64,000 nt of DNA from contig CM037879.1 of assembly GCA_021292165.1 (NCBI GenBank), positions 115,021,359 through 115,085,358 of the forward strand, read 5' to 3'. The DNA comes from Shinisaurus crocodilurus (Eukaryota; Chordata; Lepidosauria; Squamata; Shinisauridae). The notes beneath the pieces were generated by a model. The model was not told the origin of the DNA. It did no database searches and worked only from the letters and a program-made list of their open reading frames with translations. Below, in pieces: positions 44,011 to 56,327 of the stretch (the stretch's first letter is position 1; every line of letters begins with the position of its first letter). Both the position numbers and the translations under genes were made by a program.

Positions 44011-44361
44011 GAATAACATAGTTACAATTAAATTTCATCATAAACATGCTAAACCTATACTTACTGTCTCATAAAAATCAAGTTGCCAACAATTGAACAC
44101 GGACATTAATTTCAGTTCTTCATCTCATGAAAACGGTTCTGTACAGCCTCACTACCAGCTCTTGCTTTTGAATGTTCTGGGCTTTCAGCTTCCCTGACTA
44201 AAGCCACATGTGCAAAGACACAGGCTAGATAGGATTGTTGTTCTGTGCTTCTGTGGTGCTGAAGTTGGGACAAGCACAGCAGAGGAGTTTAGTGAGACAG
44301 AAAGACAGGTGGATAAAAATAGATGCTTAAAGTAAATCCAAAAAACTGGATTTTAAAAACA

Positions 44362-44605
44362 GGAGCCAATGTGGTGTAGTGGTTAGAGTGTTGGACTGGG
44401 ACTCAGGAGATTCGGGTTCTAGTCCTCACTCGGCCATGAAGCTCACTGGGTGACTTTGGGCCAGTCGCTGACTCTCAGCCTAACCTACCTCACAGGGTTG
44501 CTGTGAGGATAAAATGGAGAGGAGGAGTAGGAGTATGTACTTGGCTGCCTTGGGTACCTTTCAGGGGAAAAGTTGGGGTATAAATATAATAAATAAATAA
44601 ATAAA
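44362..44605 (+). mobile_element. Sauria SINE, copy 2
   Basis: Same structure and orientation as the copy 350 bases upstream, starting ggagccaatgtggtgtagtg and ending (AAAT)n. The two copies differ at scattered positions and in the 3' part, so they are separate insertions. Confidence 0.9.
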
Positions 44606-44918
44606 ACCCAGATAAAAAGCTTTTCCCCCGATCAAGTGCCCTTTGAGTCCAAAGCCAGGTTCCATACATTGCTGGAATACAGCTCGACCTGCAAGGCAAT
44701 GCTGCAGGTGGCTTGCAACCTCTGCATGAGTTTGTTTATTGATTGATTTGATTTTTACCCCACCTACCTACCAAGAAAAATGGCACTCAGGGCAGCTTAC
44801 AATCATAATTAAAACTTGAGAAAAACAATAACAAAATGATGCATTAATACACAATAAAAACATAGCAACTGAATGTTGTGAACCGTCCAGAGAGCTTCGG
44901 CTGTTGGGCCGCCAGTCC

Positions 44919-45566
44919 GGTAGGGATGTGCTAAAATAACTCAACTGCGGTTTTTGCCTCAAGCCAGCTCTGTTCTGTTCACTCACCGTGAATTAAGGAT
45001 TTTTGCGAGCGTACTAGCTGATCTTTCCCCGACTCCCAGACTCATCTGCATTACAAGCGAGTCAGAGCGAGTCAGAGCGAGTCAGAGCGGCTGCTCTCAA
45101 ATTAGCATTTCAATCCTGGTGTTAAATTCCTTTGTGTGAGAACAGGAACTTAGCATATGTAAGTCATAGCAGACAGGTTTTAAACAGGTTTTACCTGAGA
45201 CGAGGTTTTAGCATTTCAATCATAGTGTTACTACACTCCTTTGTGTGAGAACTTCTTGCTGGTGCTGTCTCTTACGAAGGACATGGGGAGCTACTAGGGT
45301 TTATATTGCATACAGACTCAGAGTTAGAAGCAGACAGGTTATGTGTTTATATAATATAGAAATTATATATTAAATTATATTTTACTACACAAGCTCTAAG
45401 TTTATTAAAAATTCCTCTGTAAAAAAGGTATGCATCTTACCACATTATTATGTCTAATCTGTAACAAAATCCTTTTTGTTACAAAGGAATGTAACACTAG
45501 GAATGTAATACTTTTGTTAAAAAGGAATGTAACACTAGATTGAGATGCTAAAACCTGTCTGTTGAG

Positions 45567-45604
<38 letters not shown>

Positions 45605-45721
45605 AGATCTTAATCGCATCTCAATTGGGTTCGCATGTCAGGTCCGTGGAGGGGGGAGAAGGAAAATCGACCTAGCTCGAAGAATTCGTGAGCCAGGAAG
45701 GAAAAGGTCGGACTCATCCCT
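44919..45721. mobile_element. hAT-like insertion with internal repeats
   Basis: The left edge tagggatgtgc and right edge cggactcatccctt suggest hAT termini, and ttgggc occurs on both sides. The interior has direct repeats (catttcaatc...gtgttac-type units at 45105 and 45211), an inverted pair (acaggttttaa/ctaaaacctgt), a (gagcgagtca) array at 45057-45089 and a (CT)16 tract. No exact TSD. Confidence 0.45.
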
Positions 45722-45743
45722 TGGGCAGTATATAAATAAAATC

Positions 45744-45747
45744 GTCG

Positions 45748-45798
<51 letters not shown>
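45744..45798. repeat. (ATC)n microsatellite
   Basis: About 18 ATC units. The poly-Met reading frame on the minus strand is a by-product. Confidence 0.9.
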
Positions 45799-46815
45799 GA
45801 CTAAAAGAGCATCCAACCCAACAGACCCAATTAAGCATCAAAGGCCTACTTGAATAAAGAGGTCTTTGCCTGCCAATGCCATCAGATGAACAGCAGAGAT
45901 GGAGTGAACCTAGCCTTCCATGGCAAGGAGTTTCACAGCCTGGGAGTGACCACTGAGGAGGCCCTCTCCCACGTTGCCACCAAACTTTCCTCTGAAAGCA
46001 GCAGTTGTAAAAGAAGGGCCTATCCCAAACATCTGAAGACCCGGGCAAGCTTGTATGGGAGAAAGCGAACTTCCAGGTGCCTGGTTCCAAGCCACATATG
46101 GCTTTATAGGTCATAACTAGCACTTTGAATTGTGCCTGGAAATAGACTGATAGCTGGTGAAGCTGTTGTAACAAAGGAGTCATGTGCTCTCTGTAACCAG
46201 CCCCAGTTGACAGTCTTGACCAGCTGAAGTTTCTGAACAGCTTTCGAGGGCAGCAACAGTGGGAGAGAAGCCGGTGGGGCTCTGCAGAGTGGGGGGCGCT
46301 CCCAGGGAAAGCACATAATTTGCCCAAGCCACAGAGAGAAGCAGGGGATTCACCCCACCTCATGAGAGGGCCAGCCCTGGTGTGTGTGAGAGAGAATGAA
46401 CATGGCAATTTTTGCAGAGGTTGCAAGCTGCCTGCACCTTTAGGAGCCTGAGCTCCCTGGGGCTGGGTGGCCATTTCATATCTGCCTCCAAGTCCAAAAA
46501 GGAGCTAACTATGTCACGAGGGGAAGAGTCAATGGCCATCTACCCAGTGCGACCAGGATCCTGTTCCTGACTCCCAGCTGAGCAGGAGCATAACAGGAGA
46601 GAGGCTCCAGCTGTTTTCGGAACTGTGATAAGGCAAGCAGGCTCCCAGAGAGCGAGCGAACCGAGCGAGCGAACAGGGAGAGCAAACAGGAGTTTGGCAG
46701 CGGAGTTTGGCAGCGGAGTTTGGCAGTTTGGCAGCGGAGTTCGGCAGCGGAGGTCAAGGGGGAGGTCCCTAAGAAATTTTCTAGAAAGGCAGAAACATAA
46801 AGGGAACAGAGCACT

Positions 46816-47139
46816 ATGGAAGGAAAGGAATCTGCAGTGGTGGTGACCTTCAATGTGTGGGAAATGTTTGTTTTCCTGCCAGAGATCAACATGACCTACA
46901 CGTGCAACAAGTGCAAGCTGGTCACGCTGTTGGAAGAAAAGGTCAGAGGACTGGAGCAGCAAGTGTCAACCCTCAGGAGTATAAGAGAAAGTGAAGAGTT
47001 CTTAGACAGAACGGTGGATCTACAGCAGCAAAGTGTAGAACAGGAGCCAGAAGGAAATTTTAAAGGCACAATTGCAAACAATTCCCACAAGGAAAAAAAG
47101 CAGAGGGCAACAGAAGAAGCCAATGTGGCTTCACAATAA
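46816..47139 (+). pseudogene. CR1 ORF1-like protein fragment
   Basis: A 107-codon frame with CNKCKLVTLLEEKVRGLEQQ, a Cys pair followed by a heptad-like coiled coil, as in the nucleic-acid-binding ORF1 of CR1-group LINEs. The rest of a full ORF1 is absent and the frame leads directly into RT-linker sequence. Confidence 0.6.
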
Positions 47140-48836
47140 ACTCAAAGATGACCTGAAACAAAAAAGAACATGTATAGGAAGTGGAAGGAAGGACAGGCTA
47201 CAAGGGAAGAGTACAGGCAGGTAGCACAGAACTGCAGGAATAGTGTCAGGAAGGCTAAAGCTGAGAATGAGCTAAGGTTAGCGAGGGATGCTAAACACAA
47301 GAAAGCTTTCTTCAGATACATGCACAGTAAAAGACAGAGGAAAGAAATGGTGGTTCAACTACGCAATGAGGATGGCAAATTGATAACAGAAGACAAAGAA
47401 AAGGCAGAAGTGTTCAATTCCTACTTCGGCTCGGTCTTCTCCCAAAAGAGGGTCTATGACCCCCCTGGCAAACCTGAAGTGCAGACTGTAGGGGCAGGAT
47501 TGCAGCTTGAGATTGATAGGCAAATGGTCAAGGAGCACCTGATTACTCTGAATGAGTTTAAATCTCCAGGGCCTGATGAACTGCATCCTAGAGTAATAAA
47601 GGAACTTGCAGAAGAACTCTCAGAACCACTGTCTATTATCTTTGAGAAATCATGGAGGACAGGTGAAGTGCCAGATGACTGGAGGAGGGCAAATGCTGTT
47701 CCCATCTTCAAAAAGGGCAAGAAGGAAGAACCTGGGAACTATAGGCCAGTCAGTCTGACATCAATCCCGGGGAAAATTTTCGAGCAGATTATAAAGAAGT
47801 CAGTCTGCAAGCACCTTGAAAACAATGCAGTGATTACTAGAAGCCAGCATGGATTTGTCAAGAACAAATCCTGCCAGACTAATCTGATCTCATTTTTTGA
47901 CCGAGTAACCTCCCTTGTGGACTGTGGGAATGCTGTGGACATAATATATCTGGACTTCAGCAAAGCTTTCGACAAAGCTCATGAATCATGATATCCTGAT
48001 TAGCAAGCTAGCTAAAAGTGGGCTAGATGGAACAACTATCAGATGGATCCACAATTGGCTACAGAATCGGACTCAGAGTGCTTATCAATGGTTCCTTCTC
48101 AAACTGGGGAGAGGTAACAAGTGGGGTACCACAGGGCTCGGTCCTGGGCCCAGTGCTCTTCAACATTTTTATTAATGACTTGGATGAGGAGGTGCAGGGA
48201 ATGCTTATCAAATTTGCAGATGACACAAAGTTGGGTGGAACAGCTAATACTCTGGAAGACAGAAACAAAATTCAAAGTGACCTCGATAGGCTGGAGCGCT
48301 GGGCCGAAAACAACAGAATGAAATTTAACAGGGATAAATGCCAAGTGCTGCACCTAGGGAGAGGAAACCAAATGCAGAGTTACAGAATGGGGGACACTTG
48401 GCTCAACAATACTACAAGTGAGAAGGATCTTGGAATTGTGGTAGATCACAAACTGAATATGAGCCAGCAATGCGATGTGGCTGCAAGGAAGGCAAATGCT
48501 ATTTTGGGCTGCATTAATAGAAGTATAGCTTCCAAATCGCGGGAAGTGATAATTCCCCTTTACTCGGCACTGGTTAGGCCTCATCTTGAGTACTGCGTCC
48601 AGTTCTGGGCACCACACTTTAAGAAGGACATAGACAAACTGGAGAGGGTTCAGAGGAGGGCAACAAGGATGATAAAGGCACTGGAAACAAGGCCCTATGA
48701 GGAGAGACTAAAAGAACTGGGCATGTTTAGCCTTCAGAAGAGGAGACTGAGGGGCGATATGATCGCACTCTTCCAGTACTTGAAGGGATGTCACACAGAG
48801 GAGGGCCAGGATCTCTTTTCGATCATCCCAGTTTAG
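47120..48836 (+). pseudogene. CR1 ORF2 reverse transcriptase, frameshifted
   Basis: RT landmarks in order: SPGPDELHPRV, NYRPVSLTSIPGKIFE, IIYLDFSKAFDKA (first catalytic Asp), SGVPQGSVLGPVLFNIF, and KFADDTKLGG (ADD box at about 48216). Then come [20 protein letters not shown] and [16 protein letters not shown], typical of CR1 ORF2. The frame changes near 47975-47990 and again near 48060-48075, so the enzyme is broken. No endonuclease domain precedes it. Confidence 0.8.
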
Positions 48837-48840
48837 CAGG

Positions 48841-48956
48841 GATGATACAATAGGGAAGCCTGACTGGTACCCATGTTACTGCCTTTTTGGTGCTAAGCCA
48901 AGACATTTCTTTTCTCCCAGACTTTTTGCGATCTGCATTTTAGTTCCTGTGGTTTA
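48841..48956. other. Junction sequence between CR1 and SINE
   Basis: Unlike the expected CR1 3' end. A 13-bp word, ttttagttcctgt, at 48938-48950 returns with one change at 49197-49209 as the likely target duplication of the SINE. Confidence 0.5.
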
Positions 48957-49191
48957 TTGTTATTACATTTATATCCCACCTTTTTTTCCTTTTGCAAGGA
49001 ACCGAAGGTGGCTTACATGGTCCTCTTCCTCTCCATTTTATCCTCCCAACAACCCTGTGAGGTAGGTTAGGATGAGAATCAGTGACTGGCCTAAAGTCAC
49101 CCAGTGAGCTTCATGGCCAACTGGGAACTAGTACCTGGATCTCCCAAGTCCCAGTCCAACACTCTTAACCACTATACCACACTGGCTCTCC
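48957..49191 (-). mobile_element. Sauria SINE, copy 3
   Basis: On the minus strand it reads ggagagccagtgtggtatag through ctcacagggttgttgggagg to a ggtgggatataaatgtaata end. The flanking ttttagttcctgt (48938-48950) and ttttaattcctgt (49197-49209) are a probable 13-bp TSD with one mismatch. Confidence 0.85.
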
Positions 49192-49230
49192 AGTGGTTTT
49201 AATTCCTGTTAATTTATAGTACCTAAGCAT

Positions 49231-49396
49231 GTCCCAGTGCTAGCACAATATAACTAGTGCAATGGGAAAAAGTGGTGAAAAGTGGCACCTGCAACAAATT
49301 TAAATGGCAAATCACTACTTTTGCAGTTGCACTAGTTATGTTGCATAAGCTTTGGTTTACGCTATTGCAACATCATAGGCTCTAGCACTGGGACAC
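49231..49396. mobile_element. MITE-like inverted repeat
   Basis: gtcccagtgctagcacaata and the inverted gctctagcactgggac bound the unit, with further pairing (gcaacat/actagtt) inside. No TSD was determined. Confidence 0.5.
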
Positions 49397-49454
49397 TGTT
49401 AGATACTATCCCCTGTGGCTATTTCAGCTTTTGTAATTTATAGTGTATTTTATG

Positions 49455-49718
49455 TACAGATGTATGTGTTCATGCACACATTTGAAAAACGTGTGTGAAA
49501 AATGCATACATTTGAAAAAAAATATGCACCAACCCAAAATGGGAGAAGAATGTGTACATTTGGAAGATAAGCACAACTGATACATTCATTTGGAAAAGTC
49601 TGCATAGATTTTCATGTACAGAGAAAAGACAAAGATCACAATCTGATGCAGACATAAGTTGGAATGAGCTTTGAGGTGGAATCTGGAAAACTTCGACGAG
49701 CTTGTACGCGCATCCCTA
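49455..49718. mobile_element. AT-rich hAT-like MITE fragment
   Basis: Ends cgcgcatcccta; the right part (ggaatgagctttgaggt, acttcgacgagcttg) parallels 29539-29968. The left end is uncertain (tacagatgtatgtg). Confidence 0.4.
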
Positions 49719-52700
49719 AAATTTGGTATTTTATGGTATTATGCTGGTATGTGTCTGTGTGGATTTGAATTGTTTGAGGTGAGGATTTAATTGTATTTTG
49801 TTGTGTTTTAATCTGTACCACATACTTTTTCTACAAGGCATTTACAAAATTTAATAAATACATAAATAAATATACTTTAATAAACAAAATAAAATTCATT
49901 TGGATAGATTCACATAAACACATTTTGTCATACACACACACACACACCAACATAGGTTAAACTGGGTCAAGTTGTACATGAACATAGTTTCAGATCTTGT
50001 GAATATTTCAATTAGTTCCCATTGTGGTCATCTATATTTAGAAGAATGTTTCTACACAAATTCTCATTCTGACACACATATACACTCTTTTCCTGTTAAT
50101 TAAAATTCAGGAGGGAAAGGTCAGGTAGCCACATGCTAGCTGCAGACTTATTTTTCTGCTCAGATCCAAGAAGAATGTTATGATGTCTAGACAAGCAGTA
50201 TTGTGATAAGCAGACACAGAGTAATAAGAAAAAGGATATTGTATCACATATTGGAAGAGCTGATTATGGGTAGCATACTGACTTGGCTGTTGAAATCTGT
50301 CAAAACAGATAGGCATGTAGCAAATGTAAAACAAGTGTTAAATAAAACAACTGTCTGGATTTGGCTAGAAAGAATCTGGACTCCTTATTTAAATGTGAAA
50401 ATATTATTGCCACTTCCTGCTTTTCTTGCTTCCCTGAGAATCAAAATAAAATGATAAAACAAACAGAAGATCCAGAGACTTTAAAAAGAGCTCTTAGCAA
50501 ATTGGGCCTGAGAGATTCTATAAACTTGAAATAGTGTGTTATAGTTCTAGCTAACTGGCCTGTAAAGTCTACATTATAGATATCTAGGTCTCACAGAAAA
50601 TGCATAATAAAACCCAGTCCCTGTTACCGAGGTCAAAATAGTAGGAAAATTCCAAGGAAGGTTAAGTGTTAGTCATTTAATCGTAAGTCATTATCTAATT
50701 GCCTTCAGAAAATTATATTTCCACTATTTCCCCCATCTTTACTTAGCTAATGGTTTTTTTGGTGTGTGAGTTTTAATTTACTCAATGTATAAAGCTTCAC
50801 ATCCCAGTCATGCACAAGCACCTACACTGAAGCCATTTCTGACCAGTTTAGCATCATTATTTTTAGGTGGGAAAATGTGGTTTTAACAAATGTGTTAATT
50901 TTTTTCCTGATACCAGAAGAGATTAAAGTGGTTGTCTTCACTATAACCACCCCTTCTCAAGTTTTGGAAAAATAATTGACCATGAGCATGGTAAAATACA
51001 GTTACATGGTAAAGCTGGGGATATGGATGCATGTGGATGCAAATGTGTGATCCCTTAGGGCTTTTTCATACATTATATTATCCTTTCATGAAATGGAAAA
51101 GCACTGGCAACAGGAATTACATTGGATCACATAAAAGTAACAAAAACATCAAACTGACATGACTGGTTCCTGCTGTGCCATATTCTAATACATTTTAAGA
51201 AGTATCAGAAAAGTTGGTATTTTAGGCTCAAGGTCAAATCAAATTTGCATTTCAATCATATACACTGAATTGAGTTCAGTAAGACTTACTCCAGGTATGT
51301 ACTTAAAAAGAGAATTTTTTGTTATTGGGTGGACTAAAAACGAAAGAAAGAAAGAAAGAAAGAAATGCAGCCTTAACATTAATTTCATAGCCACAAGCCA
51401 ACAGAAGTTAAGCATTTTAACACTGGCTCAGATCCATACTTAGTCATATGTAGAATAGACAACTAGTCTTAAATTAGTTGTCTGATTAAGTCTGGATCCA
51501 ATACACTGAAATCAATGGAATTTAAAAGTGCTTAAGTTTATCTAGATTGTGCCCAATGGGTTTAAGATGCCTAACTGTGCAGAGGATTGCAGCTAACATG
51601 TTTACTTGTTTTTGTTTTGCCCTCTTGAATATTTATTTTGAAGTAACTTAGCCATCTTAACTCCCTGTTTATACTTTCCCATAGATCATTCGTTTGCATA
51701 CTATGCTCATCTTTCTTGCCTGCAGTTATTTTTTCCAGTTCCCTGTTCATCTTCATTGGTTTTCTCTTTCACTTTGCCTCTATTTATTGGTAGATGGCAT
51801 GCATAATCACTGGGCATACAGAAATTTATCTTGGAACACTTTAAATTTCTCTCCATTACTCAAGCTCATTCAATTTCACCCATCATTTCCTGCATACTTC
51901 TAAAATTTGTTCTGCTGTAATTCACTATCCTTAGGTCTTCCTTCACTCCAAGCTATAAACCAGTGGAGACTGCATTACATCCGCTGTAGTTACTTTTCCA
52001 ACGCTTTGTGTAACTATTTCATGCTATATTCACAGAATTACTGGTCAATTTCTTTCTTTTACTTAGTGGATCTAAAATTGTTTCAATAGCTGAAATATCT
52101 CATTACACTTTACTATTACTTTCTTAAAAGAGTTATTTCTTTTGCTGATCAGGTCCTTGGAACCCATGTATATATAGCAAGATTTCTATTTCACAAAATT
52201 GCAAGTTATAGTCAATCTCATTCACAAAACCTCTCAGCCACAATCCAGCTCAGAATTAGGTGCACTTAGGTGGACCATTTGGATGGCTACAGATGTGTGT
52301 GTGTGTGTGTGTGTGTGTGTATCTCCATGTGGAATAATTGTTTCTGAGAAATACATCTTGGCCATAACCTCAGTCTAAAGATTTGGGTACATCAACCCAA
52401 GAGACAGCTTGCATCGTCAGCTGATCATTGGTTAAAAGGAAAAAAGAGTAGGTTTATGTTAAAGGAAGCCTGAGTTAATGTCCTCTTCCCTTCTTGAAGT
52501 TGACTATTTAGTGTTGTGTGCCCAAACACAGGAGCTACACACACAGCCTCTGGTTCCTATGAAGATAGGCATAGCCTGGGTTGTATTTGCTTGTTTCTAT
52601 TTCTCTTTAGATTAATCTTAAAGCAGTTTACAAGCACAGTGAATCAATCAAGAACATGGAACCTACAAAGGTTGCCACCATGTACAACACAATGTTGTTG

Positions 52701-53002
52701 GGTTGAGATGACTGCATTATACTGGAACACAAAATGTGGATTCTCCCTCCCTCAATTTGATGTAAGACTCTCAATAAGTAATTCTTTGCAATCCACCATG
52801 AGGGAAAACTATAAGATATCTTCATATATTCATATGTTTCCACAGTTTGTGGAAACTGGCAGTTTACCAATTTTGAAATTTTTAAACTAAATCATGTTTT
52901 TAGTTACATGCCTCTGTATTTTCAACATATTATCCAATCTAGATTCAAAATGCTATGTAAAAATATAAATCTTCTATATGTATCTTTATTTGCTATTAGT
53001 AT
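49719..53002. other. AT-rich repeat-poor stretch
   Basis: Simple repeats only: (AC)n at about 49922-49946, (GAAA)n at 51340-51365 and (GT)n at 52294-52320, plus a fragment of the ctgcaatcctat family at 51251-51302. No reading frame carries recognisable domains. It may be unique host DNA. Confidence 0.4.
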
Positions 53003-53010
53003 CCTACAAG

Positions 53011-53156
53011 CAGTGCTTTTTTTCTGGAGAAAAGGGTACCGGAACTCTTGGATTACATTTCCTTGGGAGTAGATGGCGATTAAATTGTAATGCAATTAAT
53101 AGAAGAAAAGGTGCTGGAACTCAGTTCCGGTGAGTTCCACCAGAAAAAAAGCCCTG
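53011..53156. mobile_element. hAT MITE (cagtgctttttttctgg family)
   Basis: cagtgctttttttctgg and the inverted ccagaaaaaaagccctg form the ends, with a perfect 8-bp duplication cctacaag (53003-53010 and 53157-53164). The centre pairs partially (ggtaccggaact/agttccggtgag). Non-autonomous. Confidence 0.9.
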
Positions 53157-53164
53157 CCTACAAG

Positions 53165-53599
53165 GAATATAGAGAAGTTTCACAGCAGCGTAGTAAAATA
53201 GTCCTGGCTGAAAGATTGTGATTTGCCCAAAGCCAGTAAGCTCCATACCTAACCCTGTTGGAAGATGAGTAACCCATATGCAAGCCTGACACTGACCACA
53301 CCAACTCTTGCTGGTTTTGGTAATAAAGGGCAGTATCCAAGTAGGCCATTCCACAAGTGTGGCCCACCACTGATTCTGTTCTTCCATCATGGATGCTGAT
53401 GATGAGTTTTTGTCATTCTCTATTTTGCGGGCAAAATATGATTTGCCAGCTATTGCTGAATGGCAATACTTGCAACTGTAACATTGGTTAGTATCTGTAT
53501 TTATAGACATGGATCGTAGGTCAATTTGCCTGATAGGCCTTAATAAACGCTTCCAATCTGAAGGAGACACGGAAGCTGTAAAAGGGGCAGGGCCAAACA
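53165..53599. other. Unassigned stretch
   Basis: No recognised repeat. The long minus-strand frame crossing it has no domain motif. Confidence 0.35.
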
Positions 53600-53995
53600 C
53601 AGGGGCCCGTAGCTGGCTGGAAGTGATGTGACGGGACCCTGTGCCAATGCGACGGAACCCCGTCCCCGCGCCGCGCCACACCACGCCACGCCATGCCACG
53701 TCACGTTTTTTGCATAGAAACCAGGGCAACATGGCTTAAAATGGCCATTTTAAGCCATGTTGCCCTGGTTTCTACGCAAAAAACGTGGCGCAGGGTTCCG
53801 TCGCGTCAGCGCAGGGACCCGTCGTGTCACTTCCTGGGGGCCAGAAATGATGTGACAGGACCCTGCGCTGGCGGCGTGGCAGCTTGCGCAGAGAAGCGAG
53901 TGGGAACTGGGTAAGGCCCGCGAGTCTCGGGGTGGGTGTGTGCGAGCGGGGCTGATTTTGGCCTCAGTATGGCCCGCTGAGCGGTAACATCCCTA
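53600..53995. mobile_element. GC-rich palindromic hAT element, copy D, left end missing
   Basis: Right end gcggtaacatcccta matches the tagggatgttac terminus of the family. The interior has a long hairpin with ccagggcaacatggc and gccatgttgccctgg arms and three variants of the gtcccgtcgtgtcacttcc segment. The left terminus and TSD were not found. Confidence 0.7.
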
Positions 53996-54242
53996 TCCTG
54001 CTTCCTGAAGTTAATGCATGGTCAGCGCAAATGAATTCTCCACACCCTAAAATACTGATATTACAACACTGGAAGAATAAATGCTCACCTCCTATAATGC
54101 AGTGGATTAAAGAACTTACAATGCTTTCAGCATTTGAATTGGTGGTGTATAGATGCCACCTGTGAATGGATACTTATTTGGATATTTGGTCTGCTTTTGT
54201 TGAAGTTTATGTATAGTTCTAAGAATCGTGTATTTTCATAAC
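53996..54242. other. Unassigned stretch
   Basis: AT-rich; no feature recognised. Confidence 0.35.
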
Positions 54243-54291
54243 TATATATATATATATATATATACAATAAACACACATACACACACACACA

Positions 54292-54325
<34 letters not shown>
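54243..54325. repeat. Compound microsatellite (AT)n(AC)n(AG)n
   Basis: Three adjoining dinucleotide tracts, AT at 54243-54263, AC at about 54270-54291 and AG at 54295-54325. Confidence 0.85.
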
Positions 54326-54327
<2 letters not shown>

Positions 54328-54487
54328 ATATGTATGCACTGGAATTGATATATTCAAATCTAAGTAGCCACATTTTCTTTCTTTCCTTCCTTTTGTTGAA
54401 ATTTTACAATAAAAAAGAAGTTAAAAAAGAAGAAGCAAGGGTCACTACAAGTTGTGTACTGAGGCAGTGCCCACTGCTTGCATAATG

Positions 54488-54745
54488 GGGATTTAGCACT
54501 TCCTTTAGGAAGCCCCAAAACTAGTGGAAACTCATGTTTCTGGATCAGGACAGGTCGGCGGAGCTCCCTTCTGCAAGCTCTGCCAACTGCCCCATTCCAG
54601 AAACAAAGGGCAGGGCCATTTCCGCTCATTTCTGGTTTCTAGAGGAAGCACTAAATCCCCGTTGCATAAGTGGTGGGCGCCACTGTGGAACGGAATCGGT
54701 GGTGTCCCTCACTTGTGCAACGGCCCGCTTGGATATTGCCCATGT
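54488..54745. mobile_element. MITE-like repeat related to 9013-9298
   Basis: gggatttagcacttccttta faces gaggaagcactaaatcccc, and the centre holds gtttctgga, gcggagctc and ggcagag words as in the 9-kb element. The outer right end is uncertain. Confidence 0.45.
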
Positions 54746-55670
54746 TAGCAATGCTATTATGTTCAGTACTGAAAAGCTGGTATTCTGCTGACCAGTTAGG
54801 CATGTTTGCAAAATATATTCAATCTTCATCAGAATTAGGTAAGCACCAGTGGTTGGTACAAATAGCAAGAAAATAGACATGCATGCAAGTTATAGTTTTA
54901 GGATGAACTATAGAATCTAGGAGAGATTTTAAATGAAAGGTCTATTGGGGAAGAGATATCACTCTCAATCTTAGATTTTGTCAAAATATTAAAGCTTGTG
55001 TTACATGTATCTAGCAAATATAAAAGAAAACCTCAAAAATAAGTTGGTGCCAGTGAAAATTGCAGAGAATGTACATTTCCATTTCTTTCATAGCCATCAG
55101 GAAATTTACCTGGGCACGAGCTCTAAGGATAATATTCAACAAATTATGCCTTAAGAATTCATCCTTCAGTGATGGTGGTGACGGGTCAACTCATAGCTAT
55201 CATTGCACTTGCCATGTTTTCCATTGTTCCTTTGCATAATTTATGCTTTTCTCCATTATCTGGGGGAAATGGAATGAAGGGCATCACACATAGAGTGTCA
55301 AATCCTTTGTTTATCAAGATACAACTTTAATTTGTGAGCATGTCTCAGGTTCAGGAGGTATTTGTGAATTCATGGAATAGTTATGAAGGAAGCATAAACC
55401 CACAAGGCTCAAGTCCACCTTGTGGTGTAGTGCTACTTGTTCAGCATGAAATTCAGACTTGTCAAAATGCGCCCAGTTCAGTCACTAGCTCTGTGACTGT
55501 CATATACCTGATTTTTATTTTTGAAAATTTAATCTGCAGAATTAAAATTGGCACAGTTTAGAAAACTAACCATAGGATTAAAATTCTACACAAATATTTT
55601 TTTTCTTGTTTAGCTTTACAAATCATTGAACAAATCATTGTTCTAGCAGAATGCTATTCATCCTTTACTT
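54746..55670. other. AT-rich unassigned stretch
   Basis: No recognised repeat or gene. Confidence 0.35.
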
Positions 55671-55753
55671 CACAATGCTATACGTATTTTACTCAGAAGT
55701 AAGTCCCTTTGAGTTCAATGGGATATATTCTCTAGTTGTGTAGGGCTGCAGCC
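55671..55753. mobile_element. Short MITE (ctgcaatcctat family), third copy
   Basis: cacaatgctatacgta, ttactcagaagtaagtccct, gagttcaatgggat and the end tgtagggctgcagcc follow the 31229 pattern with more divergence. Confidence 0.5.
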
Positions 55754-56325
55754 CTAGTACCCTATCCTATATAGTCTGTGCCAGTTTTGAGATGGATTTT
55801 TGTTTGGTGTTGTCAAGCTTACTTATCAGTACCATCTACAGGCTTTTGAGAGCCCTTGGACAAGACACCCACAATGGGGCCCCTCTCTCAGTGAATCTAC
55901 CTTCGCACCTTCTTTGTCACTGGCTGCTATTTCCTCATCTTCTTTCTCATTATTGCTCCCACTTGCTTGCTTGACAGACAGAGAGCAAGTGATCAAGTAG
56001 GCAGTGGCATCTACTGTTCCTCCTCCTCCTCCTCCTCCTCCTCCTCCTCCTCCTCCTCTTCACCACCACCACTGTTTGGGCCAGAGAGAGAGATAGGTGA
56101 ACAAGCAAGTTGCAATGGGGAGGAGGAGGAGGAATTCAAGGGGTCTCTTGTCAGTGGCCCCCTGTTGGGGTGTGGGCCCTTGGCAGGTGCCCTGGCCATG
56201 CCTATGCTTGACACCTGCTTATAATGTGATTGTACAGCCACTATTTTTAAAGAAGTCCACACATGGGCTAATTAGATCTCACAAAACGATTAAGAGAGCT
56301 GATGAAGTTGCACAGCCATTCAGCA
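55754..56325. other. Unassigned stretch with (CTC)n
   Basis: A (CTC/TCC)13 tract at 56018-56058 gives poly-Ser and poly-Glu frames of no significance. No gene. Confidence 0.4.
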
Positions 56326-56327
56326 TA

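Larger units (their letters stand above)
44719..46260. mobile_element. Old composite retroposon region with an inserted element
   Basis: 44719-44911 (accccacctacctaccaag, cttacaatcataattaaaac, accgtccagagagcttcgg) and 45722-46260 (ggcagtatataaataaaat, gcccacttgaataaagaggt-like words, cagccccagttgacagtctt) read as parts of familiar amniote LINE-related repeats, class not settled. They are split by 44912-45721, which starts tagggatgtgctaaaataac near 44919 and ends cggactcatccc. Confidence 0.5.
46510..48840 (+). mobile_element. CR1 LINE with 5' end, internal endonuclease deletion and 3' truncation
   Basis: Contains a GC-rich 5' region with 13-bp gtttggcagcgga-type repeats (46693-46750), an ORF1-like frame and then the RT half of ORF2. 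The endonuclease, normally between ORF1 and RT, is missing: ORF1 runs into the RT linker at about 47120-47170. The 3' end stops at about 48840, before the terminal part present in the 62163 copy. Retaining the 5' end is unusual since most CR1 copies are 5'-truncated. Confidence 0.75.

Noticed and set aside
45638..46474. 278-residue minus frame
   Set aside because: Runs through an (ATC) microsatellite (poly-Met) and an old retroposon; no signature of a gene.
53121..53732. 203-residue minus frame
   Set aside because: Crosses a hAT MITE boundary and a GC-rich element; no recognisable domain.
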